64,000 nt of DNA from Isoetes taiwanensis (Eukaryota; Streptophyta; Lycopodiopsida; Isoetales; Isoetaceae). The stretch lies in assembly GCA_021234155.1 (NCBI GenBank), contig JAJEKV010000040.1, positions 1,012,100-1,076,099 on the forward strand, written 5' to 3'. Positions 41,701 to 51,113 of this stretch are shown piece after piece; within the stretch, counting starts at the first letter, position 1; each line of letters opens with the position of its first letter. Both the position numbers and the translations under genes were made by a program. The notes beneath the pieces are model-generated. The model was not told the DNA's origin. It did no database searches and was given only the letters and a program-made list of their open reading frames with translations.

Positions 41701-42202
41701 GCATACTGTGACTTATCCAACAAAAAGAAGCTGCAATATTACATTAGAGACTTTAACCCTAAGCGCACTCATAGTATACAACCATGTCTGCGCCTACATA
41801 CATAGCATGTTCCTTGGGCAAATACGAGCAATTACATGTATGCGGATGAGCTCCCACCGTCTAATGATTGAGAAAGGTAGATGGATGAAGCTGGAAGAAG
41901 ATCACAGAATTTGTATCTGTCAGGAAGGGGTAGAATCCGAGCATCACGCTATCTACCTATGTCATAGGCATGATGCTCTACGTGCCAAATATTCTATGAT
42001 ACCCTAGAATTTACCCATGGACGAGTTGTTCCAACATCATCCTGCACTTCCTCATTTGGGTTGTTTCCTTCGGGAACTCTTGCATGACACAAGAGATAAA
42101 GAAGTATAATTTCTGACAACTTTTGTGACATATTATGGCATGTTTGTCCCATAGCCTACGGGCTTTTAGCTGGACGTTAATAAACTTTATTATTATTATT
42201 AC
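38800..42202 (+). mobile_element. LINE copy 2, 5'-truncated
   Basis: It contains only the last part of ORF1 (IRQIKEAQEAGKWAIYRNGQ, ending RDRKE at 38912), then ORF2 and the 3' tail CCTACGGGCTTTTAGCTGGA with a terminal (TTA)n at about 42186-42202. Ordering and tail match LINE copy 1. The 5' boundary lies between 38776 and 38835, inside what looks like an intron of the upstream gene. No target duplication was recognised. Confidence 0.85.
38955..42000 (+). pseudogene. LINE 2 ORF2: endonuclease-reverse transcriptase
   Basis: Endonuclease: GCWNVKGPIGVSSSIELLET, FILETWEHQCGR, HRGRPFGGIACMIHSRL, LLIGDLNGWTGDL (the usual DFN is DLN here), YSTLDYLIGEPR and GDSDHAPLFL. Stops at 39417 and 39819 break it. 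RT is split by a frameshift near 40740: the first part (39927-40745) has FVDFAKAFDTVPRQ, the second (40733-41629) has VKQGCTLSPTLFGLY and the catalytic YADD at 40988-40999. The 3' part (about 41890-42000) has CICQEGVESEHHAIYLCH, a CCHC-type terminal zinc motif. It is better preserved than copy 1 around RT but equally inactive. Confidence 0.9.
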
Positions 42203-42339
42203 TAAGATGCACAAGCTGATTCTGTCATATGTATGAAATTAAAACGCTTGCATACCAGACCATTCATTCAAAATTTCAAAACTATAAGGCCTGCAGACCA
42301 GACCATTCAGGAAAATTTAAAAAACACTAGACACTCTTT

Positions 42340-42353
42340 ACATTGTTTTAATT
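42340..42353. repeat. Left target-site duplication of the minus-strand retroelement
   Basis: ACATTGTTTTAATT, repeated exactly at 43883-43896. The following T-run (to 42370) is the poly(A) tail read on the plus strand. Confidence 0.85.
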
Positions 42354-43882
42354 TTTTTTTTTTTTTTTTTGAAGGTAGGAAACTGTATTATATTCGAATG
42401 ATTAAACATTTATGTACATACAGTTGAGTATGGAGCTACTACCACTTCTCTGATCCATGAATAGAAGTCCATACTCTGAGCCTAGTGCTCTTAGAATCCC
42501 TCTCAACATCTTCTCCAAAGGATACTACAGGAGAGGAGGACTAAGTTTCTAGACTCTAATGATGCAACAAGGGCCAGCTACTGGACAAGAGCTACCCGGC
42601 CTCTTCTCTAGACAGATACTATGGGAGCACAACTCTTGTCTTTCACCATGCCCCAACTGCATCATAGCTTCAAAAAGGTTGGCCCTAAGATAAACAGAAT
42701 AAACCAAACTTGAGTTAGAGAGCCATAGAAGAACGAAGCAGCCAAGTGCACTGATCTGCCACCAGGCAGGAACATAGGATCCTCTGTACGTGCTCCTCCC
42801 GAATATAGTGGTGGCCAAGCTAGCATCTGTAGCAGTACTATAGGGAGTGCCCTGGTGTACGCAGCACTCAACCTTCTTCTCACTAAGCGGACCAGCAAGG
42901 GCACCACCGCTAGAATCCTAAATCATGCCAGGCCCATCTGCATCTAGCTATGCAGGTCTTGTCTTCCTGCAAAACCAAGAACGAAACATTTCTAGGGTCT
43001 CCCGCCCACTAGAAGCCCATGGCTCTCAATCTGCACCGTACATCCTGACTGTCAGTACTCAAGCCACCCCTTGCTGGGAAAGGGGAGCGCAGGCCCTGCT
43101 ACATATTAAACAGACTACCACAAAATCTTCCAAATAATTGCAGACAGATTATGAAGAGCTGCTCCACTTTTACCAATAGATCTTATTCTTGCCAAGTCCT
43201 GGCACCTGCTCAGAGAAAGTTTATAGACAAGTACTAGAAATGAAAGCATCCTCTTCTTCTTCCTTACCATAGTACTACAGAAGAGCATCTGTTCTTTCCA
43301 GCCTGCCTTCTGCCCAGCCTTAAAGATCCCTTCCAAACGATGTTCTAGCAAAAGTTTCTGTACTAAGCAGTGCTCTCCTTCTTCCTCAGGCGGAATACTA
43401 CAGCTCTGCTTGCATTTTTTCCTAAAGACTATAACCCTTCTCCCAGCCGGCATACTAGGAGTAACCAAGAAAAGACTTCTTTTAAAAGTAGAGCTCCTCC
43501 CCAAAAACTTGACCACTAACCTGAAGCACAGCTCCCCTGACCGGAAACCTTGTGGAAGATGCAGAGATATGCAGCAGAAAACCAGGTATTCCATCCTTGC
43601 CAAGCAACACAGAAGCTCCTGGATCGTTAGAAGCTGAAAAATAAGGAAGGAAGGTTTCCTGGTTATTAGCACAAAAGGGAACGAAAGAATGGAAAACCCA
43701 GCTGTACAAATCTGCAGCCCTGTTCTCTGAAGCCCGGATCCCTAGTGGCCCTCCAGCATCTGCCGGAAGAATGGTTCTTCAAGCGTGAGACGGCCATAGC
43801 CGCCTCTCCCTCTGGTTACCGGTGGCCCGGCAGCCATCGCCAGCCCGTTATCGGCCATCAGTATTTCATTTCATTTAACCTC
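42354..43882 (-). mobile_element. Poly(A) retroelement of about 1.5 kb, minus strand, with 14-bp target duplications
   Basis: On the minus strand the element starts just inside 43882, ends in an A-tract of about 18 (plus-strand T-run 42352-42370) and is flanked by perfect ACATTGTTTTAATT copies, the hallmark of target-primed reverse transcription. Near its 5' end a short ORF (43858-43742) has an RGRGG motif. The rest has minus-strand open stretches (43115-43672) without recognised RT or endonuclease. It is most likely an internally deleted L1-type LINE mobilised in trans, or a SINE-like or processed-transcript copy; I cannot decide. It is not similar in sequence to LINE copies 1-3. Confidence 0.8.
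43742..43858 (-). CDS. Short ORF (38 aa) near the 5' end of the minus-strand retroelement
   Basis: ATG at 43858 to TAG at 43742. The peptide contains AAGPPVTRGRGGYGR, a Gly/Arg-rich run like the N-termini of some plant LINE ORF1 proteins. It lies 25 bp inside the target duplication. It could be an ORF1 start left after internal deletion, or chance. Confidence 0.3.
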   Translation of the reverse strand: MADNGLAMAAGPPVTRGRGGYGRLTLEEPFFRQMLEGH

Positions 43883-43907
43883 ACATTGTTTTAATTACAT
43901 CTGTGTG

Positions 43908-44225
43908 TTATTCATTTGTGTGTTGTTCCTCAGTAGTCTCAAATGCTGGCAGAATAGTCTCAAATGCTGTTGTAACAAGATAAGCCGGCACACAAGAATC
44001 TGGCAAATAAGATGGTGCAGCTATTGGGATATTACCCAAAATGGCTTCGAGGTCTGCAACTCTCATTCTCAGCTGAGCATTATCCATTTCAAGCCCCTCC
44101 AGAGCACGACACAACTCATTGAATAAGCCTATGCTTGTAGCCTATGCTGGCACAGGAGGAACTTCAGTTGAATACGCGCCAGGCATATGTTCAGTTGAAT
44201 ACGCGCCAGGCGCGAATTCATAAAT
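43908..44225 (-). pseudogene. Last exon of a minus-strand gene: two Pro-Gly-Ala repeats plus coiled coil
   Basis: A polypyrimidine tract and TTACAG acceptor (44230-44226) open an in-frame exon reading IYEFAPGAYSTEHMPGAYST and so on. An in-frame TAG (about 44142) breaks it before FNELCRALEGLEMDNAQLRM and RVADLEAILG, a heptad-patterned coiled coil, and the chain ends EEQHTNE. The FAPGAYSTE repeat corresponds to a 29-bp DNA repeat at 44163-44215. Coiled-coil C-termini of this kind occur in plant transposon-encoded proteins, but no family is assigned. It may belong to the same gene as 45007-45462, with the foldback at 44450-44770 in its intron. Confidence 0.35.
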
Positions 44226-44449
44226 CTGTAAGTTAGAGAGAAAAAACAAATTAGTGATTTCGCGCCATGAGCGAATACCATTCATTTGTAATTTATATCA
44301 AATCTTGGGCATTAGCGTAAGTCTTATGAATTGTAAACTCATTTAATGCATTAAAAAATTAGCGGTCTTTTGTTATGAAATATTAAGATACACGAAAGCT
44401 AGTTCTTGTATGCAATTCACCACGCGTGTATCCCGTATTGTATTTTTAA

Positions 44450-44770
44450 AGCGATCTCGTAATTTCTTCAGAAGTTGTACTGTAATTATTAAATTTGAGA
44501 GCGCTGAAGTGAAATCACGCCAGACGCGAAATATATTTGTGTGCAAAATGTTTACATTGTACAGGTCCAATACACGCCTGGCGTGAACTGCATAAAGCTA
44601 ATTATCAGATGTAATTCACGCCCGTGTATTGGGCGCTGACAATTTAAACATTTTGCACACAAACATATTTGGCGTCTGGCGTGATCTCACTTCAGCTCTC
44701 TCAAAATTAAGAATGAAAGAGCCAGAATTCAAAACAGCTTCTGAAGAAATTACAGTTATGCTTTCAAGTT
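44450..44770. mobile_element. Foldback (MITE-like) element, about 310 bp
   Basis: Two inverted arms of about 130 bp flank a short centre near 44588-44608. The best paired blocks are CACGCCAGACGCGAAATATA-like with its complement at 44675-44700, TTTGTGTGCAAAATGTTTA (44540) with TAAACATTTTGCACACAAA (44644), and TAATTTCTTCAGAAG (44460) with CTTCTGAAGAAATTA (44740). No ORF. It contains several copies of a CGCCaGGCGTG-type palindrome that also appears in the neighbouring exon and at 44200. Confidence 0.85.
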
Positions 44771-45006
44771 AGAGTTGACACTAAAGAAACATATTGCAGT
44801 CATTAAATCCTCGTATTGCCATTGAAAATTTTTACATAAGGCCTTTTATTAGAGTTGCACAGCTCTGTGTTACAAAATTACAAAAGTTCTAGGCAGTTTA
44901 AGGAGATGCCTAGCTCCATTCATAATCATCATTTGAGGCCTTTTTTGGAGATGCCCAGCTCTCTTTTCTTCACAAAAAACTAAATAACAAAAACAAAAAA
45001 TAAAAA

Positions 45007-45462
45007 TCAGCCCTCTACCTCCTCCTTCTCCTCTTCCTCCTCCTCTTCTTCCTCTGATTTATCTGCCATCTCTTCAAGAATGGATTCTGCAATAACTTCA
45101 TCATCCGAGGAGGAGAGGGCATCCATTAAAATGTGCTTCTTCTCTTCCTCCAATTCTTCTCGCCACTCCTCATCTGCTTCCTACATTTCTTCTTCTTTTT
45201 CAACCTCCTTCTCCATCTCTTCATCAGAATCTGCTGGTGTATGGGGGACTCGTGGCGCTAGTCTTTGGTCTTTGAGATACTCCTTCCTGCATGACTTACC
45301 TCGAAGAAACAACTCCTCGCAATTATCCGGATTGTGGTGCGGAAGGCAGCCACAGCGGCATCTGCGGGATGGAGGAATGGATTTCTTGATCAGTTTTCTG
45401 ATCTCCCTCTTCGCCTCTCGGAGGCGAGTCCCATGGATGGGCGGGGCCAGGCAAGGCAGCAT
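45007..45462 (-). pseudogene. Cys-rich then Glu-rich protein, in-frame stop, minus strand
   Basis: ATG 45462 opens a frame through RCRCGCLPHHNPDNCEELFL and GKSCRKEYLKDQRLAPRVPH, a cluster of Cys and His that could bind metal. It then enters an acidic tract ending EEEM at a TAG (45183-45181). The same frame continues without other stops as EADEEWREELEEEKKHILMD, then SSSDDEVIAESILEEMADK and a run of Glu to TGA at 45009-45007. So a single nonsense codon divides one acidic protein of about 150 residues. Family unknown. It faces away from the DUF7869 pseudogene across an AT-rich spacer of about 570 bp. Confidence 0.45.
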
Positions 45463-45664
45463 GGCTCACCATGGTAAGGAAGAAAATGCGCTAGAATGGT
45501 GCTAGAAGAAAGAAAGGATGGGCGGTTGAAGGAATGGAGGGTTTCATGCAAGATATAGTAGTTACATGCAAGGTTTCGTATAGGCACGGTTGTAATTATG
45601 ATTCCATCACATCATATACGAATTATATCCTATACGAGTTAGCTATCATTACTTCTATTGAATT

Positions 45665-45910
45665 AATTACGCACTAGGTTATCATTAATTCTCTATAGAA
45701 TTACCCACATGTCAGCTATACTTAAAACCTATGTTGTCATTAATTTTGTATAATTACCTAGAACCTCAGCTATACTTACAACCTACTTTGGCCTATCTAG
45801 AATTACGACCAATACTTACCTCATTAGTGCTACTAACATACACCCTATGTTATCATTAATTTTGCATAATTACCTGCACCTAAGCTATACTTACAACCTA
45901 TTTTTGGCTG
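45665..45910. repeat. About 58-60-bp degenerate tandem repeat, roughly four units
   Basis: Units contain TATCATTAATT...ATAATTACC...CAGCTATACTTAcAACCTA. Clear copies start near 45670, 45727 and 45845, with a more diverged one near 45785. It lies in the spacer upstream of the DUF7869 pseudogene. Confidence 0.8.
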
Positions 45911-46037
45911 CACTTACAACATATATTTGTCCATTTAATGGTTTTTTTGGTATTTTTTAAAGTTCCCTTTAATCTATTCTCAAAATTACTTTGTCCTTTT
46001 TTCGAACTAATATTAAGACATTTAACTTTATATAGGT

Positions 46038-49012
46038 GAAGCGTGTGGATCCTAAAAAGGGTAAAAATGTAATACCTATCCCCCCAACATGTTTCAACAT
46101 TGTTACCACATGTTCTTATCACATTGTTACCCCATTGTAAACATTGTTCTTGTAGGTGAATGGTGTGGACCACCCAAAGGGTGTTGAGGCTGAGTCTACT
46201 AAGCAAATTATCCTCTACAGTAGGTTGGATTGGAAGAATAAGAAGGTGAAAGTGAAGTACCAATGCAATAAGGAGCTAGTAGGTGAAGGAACTATCATAC
46301 TAGCTGATCCTATCCAAGCTGTCAATGATGAAAGGTTAGGAGAGGATAAAGTGGGTGTGGCCATAACAAGTTTAGAAGAAAATGGAAGGAAAAAGGGTCA
46401 AATCACCGTGATTGCAATTGCTTGTATTAAACAATTGGAGGTTCCATGCATCATGCCATGGCCTATAGCCCTGCATTGAGTTTATAGGAGAATTCCTTTT
46501 ACCGAGCGAGGTTGTGGATGACACTCCATTTTCTTAATGCACCTCCAATAGCTGCCAGACCACATTTTCGAGAAGAGGGCACACTCCCGAGTGAAACATT
46601 ATCCTAGCAAGAGGTCCAAGTCAAGTAGTGATTGTTCACGTGAAGCTCTGACTAAGATAAGGGGAATGGAATGTTGTTGGGCTAATTGTGTTCAGAAGTT
46701 TGAAATTGATGAATTGGTGGAAGCAAGAGCCACCTTCCAAGAGTATACTTGTGATGAGAGGAGGACTTACATGTACTCCATTCATGAGCTTGCACTTCAA
46801 GATGAAAATTTTCCAAAGGAAAAAAAATACCCACTGCTAGGGACATGGATATGTAAAGTTGCATGGATACATATTCATGGCATTCCAATTTCATCTTGGC
46901 AAAATTGGCAAGCAAGTCATGCAAAGGGGAGTAAAATTGCATTACATGGAAATAATGGCATGTTGAGGCCAACTTCTAGGATCCTGGCTGCTAGGGAGGT
47001 TTTTGAAAAATATGTTGAATTCAATGCTGAGAATATGCCACATAAAAGTATGCTGAGAATATGCCACATAAAAGTAGGAAAGATCAACAGGAAAAAATAG
47101 TTGTCGAGAAGAGATTGCCATCCCATTGTACCGAGAAGAGCATATTGGAGGAAGTGAATGCTTTGCTTCTCGAGAACTACAGTGTACCGCAATATCTCAA
47201 CCCGGCCAAAGAGACTATGGAGCAAGCACTTCAAGCATGTCACTATAGACACTTCAACAACTTTGCAAAGTGCAACTTATGTGCTAAGTTGAAAGAGATT
47301 CCGATAAGACCAAACAACCAAGCCAATGGGCTAAGATAAGGGAGCAAATGAAAGATCATATGACGTACCAACTATCATGTGATCCAATCGATTGATATGG
47401 AGAACATTATCATGTTTGGAACCCAATAACTATGTTTGTATTATACATGACAAGATGGATCAATCGGACTTGTTTGCCACAAAGATAGTTACATACCCAA
47501 GCAAATCAATAGAGCTTATCCTTTGCAAGTCTCTATGACAGTGCAATAGTGCATGGCTCGGTGCCAATTTATTATGGTCATTTTAGTTTGCAATTGTGGA
47601 GTGATGGTCCTAATTTTCATATTGGAAGTGTGATGAGGTGCTTGAGGAACTATGAGAGTGGTTATTCGGTGACCTCCACAACCCCTCGGAGGTGGTAGCC
47701 AACCACTCTTCGATTGCATTGTTGGATAGAAAGCCTAATAATTTAGAGAAGTTTACTAAGGCAAGGTTTAGGAAGTCGGGTGCTTCTCAACATGTTGGAG
47801 CCTCAAGTTCACGTCCCCAACCTCGAGATCTACCACCAAGGTTCCTCCTCCAACTTGACAATTATCTTTGACGTGAATAAAACGGTATATGTTCTCATTC
47901 CTATCTTATTTAACAAATGTGGGTGTCTTTGAAAGAGTGAATTTAGGGTTCTTAATGCCCGGACATACTCACGAGGATGTGGATGCATTGTTTGGGAAGT
48001 ATAGTGCTTGCTTGAAATCTCAAACCGTGACCAATCTTCCTAGACTAATGGAAGTTCTTAGTGAATGCATTTCACCTTCTCCTATAGGGTTGATCATACA
48101 AGAGGTGCCCGATTGGAAGAATTTTATTGAAGGTTATGCTCTTGGTGTGGAAGGTCAATCTAGACCTCTTCAAGACACTTTCTCGGGTCATGGGAAATAA
48201 GCCAATAATGCAATGGAAGATGAGACCTTCGGATGATAAATGGAGGCCGATGAAGGAGTACCTATATGGCACGAAGATGAAAATGGTAAACCTAAGATTC
48301 CAAGGGGGTCAACCAAAAGCTCTTAAGCCTTTTGGTGAGGTGGATTCATTGCAAAAGCACATTGGACGGCATTTCGAATATCGTCAAGTATTGGAAAAAT
48401 AACCCGATGATACCAACCTTGCATTGATAGATTATTGGACACAGTACATGGATTATTGGGACAAGTAGACACATCCTCGATGAACTAAAAGATGGATGGC
48501 TACCTAAGACTAGGTGGAGAGACTTGATAACACCCGGGAAGTTGATGATGTGGTTAGTAGTATTCGCAAGTCGATGGCTCCTCCAAAAAAAATACTATGT
48601 TGGTCCTAGGAAAGGAAGGCCTAAATATCTCAGGCTGGAGGATTATGATCCCAAAGATGACTTGCTTTGCCATCAATTTGCACTTATAGTACCAGAGCGC
48701 AAAGAGATATACCCTGTGTGGATGGGTTACACCATCTCAGAGGTTTGCAAAGAAGTAGATGACCGCAATGTGAAAAAAGTTCGTGTGGAGTGGTGGTGTT
48801 AAATGCACCAGTTAAATGCAGTGGCAGAGGAAGAAAGGTATAGAGACTGTTGGACAAAGAGATGGAAGAGAAACCCTATTGAAGGGGATGATTGGGTTGA
48901 GTTAGATACTATTTTGTTTTCATGGACCCCAAAGGTCATCCCAGGCAAGACTGCTAGGGTTACAATACCTGTGGAAGTGAGGAAGAAAGCTGGGGTCACT
49001 TCTGAGAAGTAA
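46038..49012 (+). pseudogene. DUF7869-family protein (possible transposase-like), frameshifted
   Basis: An acceptor-like TTCTTGTAG precedes 46156-46479, whose centre (DERLGEDKVGVAITS, CIMPWPIALH) resembles the DUF8039-like pattern of the gene at 38447. 46591-47100 has GMECCWANCVQKFEIDELVE, LLGTWICKVAWIHIHGIPI and GSKIALHGNNGMLRPTS. 47061-47339 has FNNFAKCNLCAKLKEI, a CxxC pair. The DUF7869 core follows: RFLLQLDNY (47842 on) and, at 47889-48200, NVGVFERVNLGF and PGHTHEDVDALFGKYSACL. 48127-49012 gives the C-terminal part (DDLLCHQFALIVPERKE, ILFSWTPKVIPGKTARVTI). At least five frame breaks occur. The family is uncharacterised; conserved QLDN and HTHEDxD acids suggest an RNase H-like nuclease (inference). 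Confidence 0.7.
47024..47075 (+). repeat. 26-bp tandem duplication inside the DUF7869 pseudogene
   Basis: ATGCTGAGAATATGCCACAT plus AAAAGT occurs twice head to tail (47024-47049, 47050-47075). Twenty-six is not a multiple of three, so this duplication alone explains one of the frameshifts. Confidence 0.95.
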
Positions 49013-49371
49013 TTGCCAATATGTAACTCGACATGCATACGTAAAATATTTTTAATTTTTAATGCAATCATGTTGTGCTGTTATAAAAAAAAGTCACATT
49101 CTCGACGCAAATTTACTAACCCGGGAAAAAGTTGCAGTGCCAAAATGGTCCAAAATCCTGACATAAATCCAATTTAAATGAATGATGGTTCTTTTCAAAA
49201 TTGATCTTCAATCAATTTCGGAAAAGTGTTCCCTTCTTGGGACCAATTTTGTCCCCCTAGGAATGTTCTTTTTCTAATCCTCCAAGGCAGGGTCCGCGCT
49301 TGGACAGAAAAATCTCCATACCGATCCATCAAGTAGGTGTCCCTCACTTGAACAGCCATGGCATTCCCAGC

Positions 49372-49476
49372 CCTTTCCAGTCCTTCAAGTTAAATATCAC
49401 CATTTAACTTGAACAAGAAAGTAAATCCTTTCCAGTCCTTCAAGTTAAATATCACCATTCAACTTGAACAAGAAAG
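49372..49476. repeat. 55-bp tandem duplication
   Basis: CCTTTCCAGTCCTTCAAGTT begins at 49372 and again at 49427; both copies continue through AAATATCACCATT and AACTTGAACAAGAAAG with one substitution. Within each copy CAAGTTaaatatcaccattt/cAACTTG can pair. Confidence 0.9.
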
Positions 49477-49707
49477 ATATTTTTCCCTTCCATTCTTAGG
49501 AATATATTTCTTGAGAAGGTCTCCAAAAACCAAAAGTTGAACATCAACTTAATTTATGTCAAAGTAAAGTTAGTTTAAAACAAAATGTTTACTAACCTCC
49601 ACTAGAAGCACCAAACTCTGATCAGTTTCTATTCCAATTTGCAATCTCCAGCACTAACCAGAAGACCTCCGAACATTAGGAATAGTAAATATTTTAATCA
49701 CCTGGAC

Positions 49708-49860
49708 ATGAGCACCAACTCATTCCGTTCACTTGGACATGGCATCAACTCATTCCAACCTCTTGGACGTGGCCCCAGTTCATTTCAACCTCTTGGACAT
49801 GGCATCAGCTCATTTCAATCACTTGGTCAAGAGCAACAACTCTTTCCATTCACCTGGTTT
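49708..49860. repeat. 33-bp coding-type minisatellite, about 4-5 copies
   Basis: CACTTGGACATGGCATCAAC, CTCTTGGACGTGGCCCCAG and related units repeat every 33 bp. On the plus strand each unit translates as SFQPLGHGIS-like (11 residues); on the minus strand the element's own gag direction gives QEVEMS-like units. Which strand, if any, is coding is unclear. Confidence 0.8.
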
Positions 49861-50168
49861 GGATCGTGATTCATAAATAGCATCAACCATTTATGGCAAT
49901 CACTAGTCTCACCCATAAGGATGCAATAAGAAATATCTAAAGATTCTAATCATAATCCTTAAACATCAATTTCATATCAAACAAGAGATAACTGATTTGC
50001 AATTTGCTCCTCTTGGACATCTTGTGCTACTTTCTTTTCACCTTTACTCTTCTTGGGTTCAGAAGTTCTCGCTTCTTGCATTGCCATAAGATATCTTGTG
50101 TGCTGCTAAGCCACTCAAATTTCCAACACTTCCATCACCCACAGCTCCACTGGTAAAGACTAGAACTG

Positions 50169-50183
50169 AGCTCTGGTACCAAT
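50169..50183 (-). other. Primer-binding-site-like motif, minus strand
   Basis: The minus strand reads TTGGTACCAGAGCTC, one base off the tRNA-Met site TGGTATCAGAGC, next to an LTR-like TG (plus-strand TGTTACGAATGC at 50184). Confidence 0.5.
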
Positions 50184-50650
50184 TGTTACGAATGCTCTAT
50201 GCTTCCTACAAATTCACCAACTTATTAGAAAGTAAAACACCACAGGGTACTCTATTTACCACCCAACCGGACCAACTAGAAGAGATGTCACCAAGTCAAG
50301 CTACTCCGCAAGACTGTATAAGAACAAGCTCTTTCTACCCACCAACCACTGGTGTTACATGAACTCCTTGTAATAATATGATGAAGTAAGAAACAAGAGA
50401 AGATACTAGAAGGTAAGACTAGACTCATTATCAACATAGGAAGAAGCAGATCTAATTGTGCAGTCAGCTTAGACCCCTATGCACCTTTCTGAACATAACC
50501 CTCGAACCGTAAGTAATATATGGATAAACAAGCCCAATCTGGAAACTAGACTTCAAGGGCTTTCCAGAAGGTAAGGATCGCCGATTTATGAGTTGTGGTC
50601 GCAGAGATATCATGTCTCAAAGTTGTCCTTCTATTTATAGATAACAACAC
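50184..50650 (-). repeat. Probable LTR fragment adjoining the motif at 50169-50183
   Basis: It starts TGTTACGAATGC on the plus strand. No second copy lies in the window, so the right end (placed near the T-rich run at 50650) is a guess. The short plus-strand ORF 50096-50362 crosses the junction and is not considered a gene. Confidence 0.3.
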
Positions 50651-50803
50651 CTTTTTTTTTTTGTTTTTTTGCTTTTAAATAAAGGTCAATATCAATAAAT
50701 ATTGTTCCATGCAAGGCCACTCCCCCGAGCAACATATCAAAATCTTCTAAAACACTCCTACCGACTAGAGTTTTCTGCGCATCCTTCTCCTAGCAGGATT
50801 CTC

Positions 50804-51060
50804 CAATGGCAATTGTCTAATGCCGCTCTTTGGCTGTAATGTGTATTGGAACCACCATATCTTCCTTTGAAATTTCTCGCTGATGCACTGCACCAACGGA
50901 TTCTGCTACAACATCCTCTTCTGAACCAAATTTTTCAACGGCAATTGATTGATGCCAGGTGTTTGGCCACTAATTGAATTAAAGCGCCACCTTCTTCTTT
51001 TGAAATTTCGTCCTGATGAGCCCCACCTTTCTTCCTTTTTTTCATCTTCACAGCATAAGG
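50804..51060 (-). repeat. 132-bp tandem duplication in a second minus-strand gag leader
   Basis: AATGGCAATTGTCTAATGCC (50805) and AACGGCAATTGATTGATGCC (50937) start two diverged copies, both ending TTTGAAATTTCg and TGATGcaCtgCACC-like. 132 bp equals 44 codons. The minus strand of the right copy reads KMKKRKKGGAHQDEISKEEG and ALIQLVAKHLASINC. Confidence 0.7.
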
Positions 51061-51101
51061 CTTGAATTCTCCTTTTCGCAAGTCCCTGGATCAGAGGTCC
51101 T

Positions 51102-51113
51102 GCTCTGATACCA
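51102..51113 (-). other. Second minus-strand primer binding site
   Basis: The plus strand reads GCTCTGATACCA, so the minus strand reads TGGTATCAGAGC, the exact tRNA-Met-type copia site. An LTR should start at about 51114 and run right (CTTAGAGATATGAAGG...), but it has no partner here. Confidence 0.65.

Larger units (their letters stand above)
49013..50168 (-). other. Leader/gag-like region of a minus-strand LTR element, degenerate
   Basis: It lies internal to a minus-strand primer-site-like motif at 50169-50183. Just inside it the minus strand reads MAMQEARTSEPKKSKGEKKV and AQDVQEEQIANQLSLV, a short hydrophilic Gag-like start that stops near 49995. The rest holds only repeats (see 49372-49476 and 49708-49860). 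No enzyme domain. Confidence 0.35.

Noticed and set aside
42549-43137. ORFs on both strands in the 1.5-kb poly(A) element
   Set aside because: No match to RT, endonuclease or any known domain; kept only as part of the element, apart from the 5' Gly/Arg-rich ORF.
50096-50362. 88-codon plus-strand ORF
   Set aside because: It spans a primer-site/LTR junction of a minus-strand element, so it cannot be an original gene.
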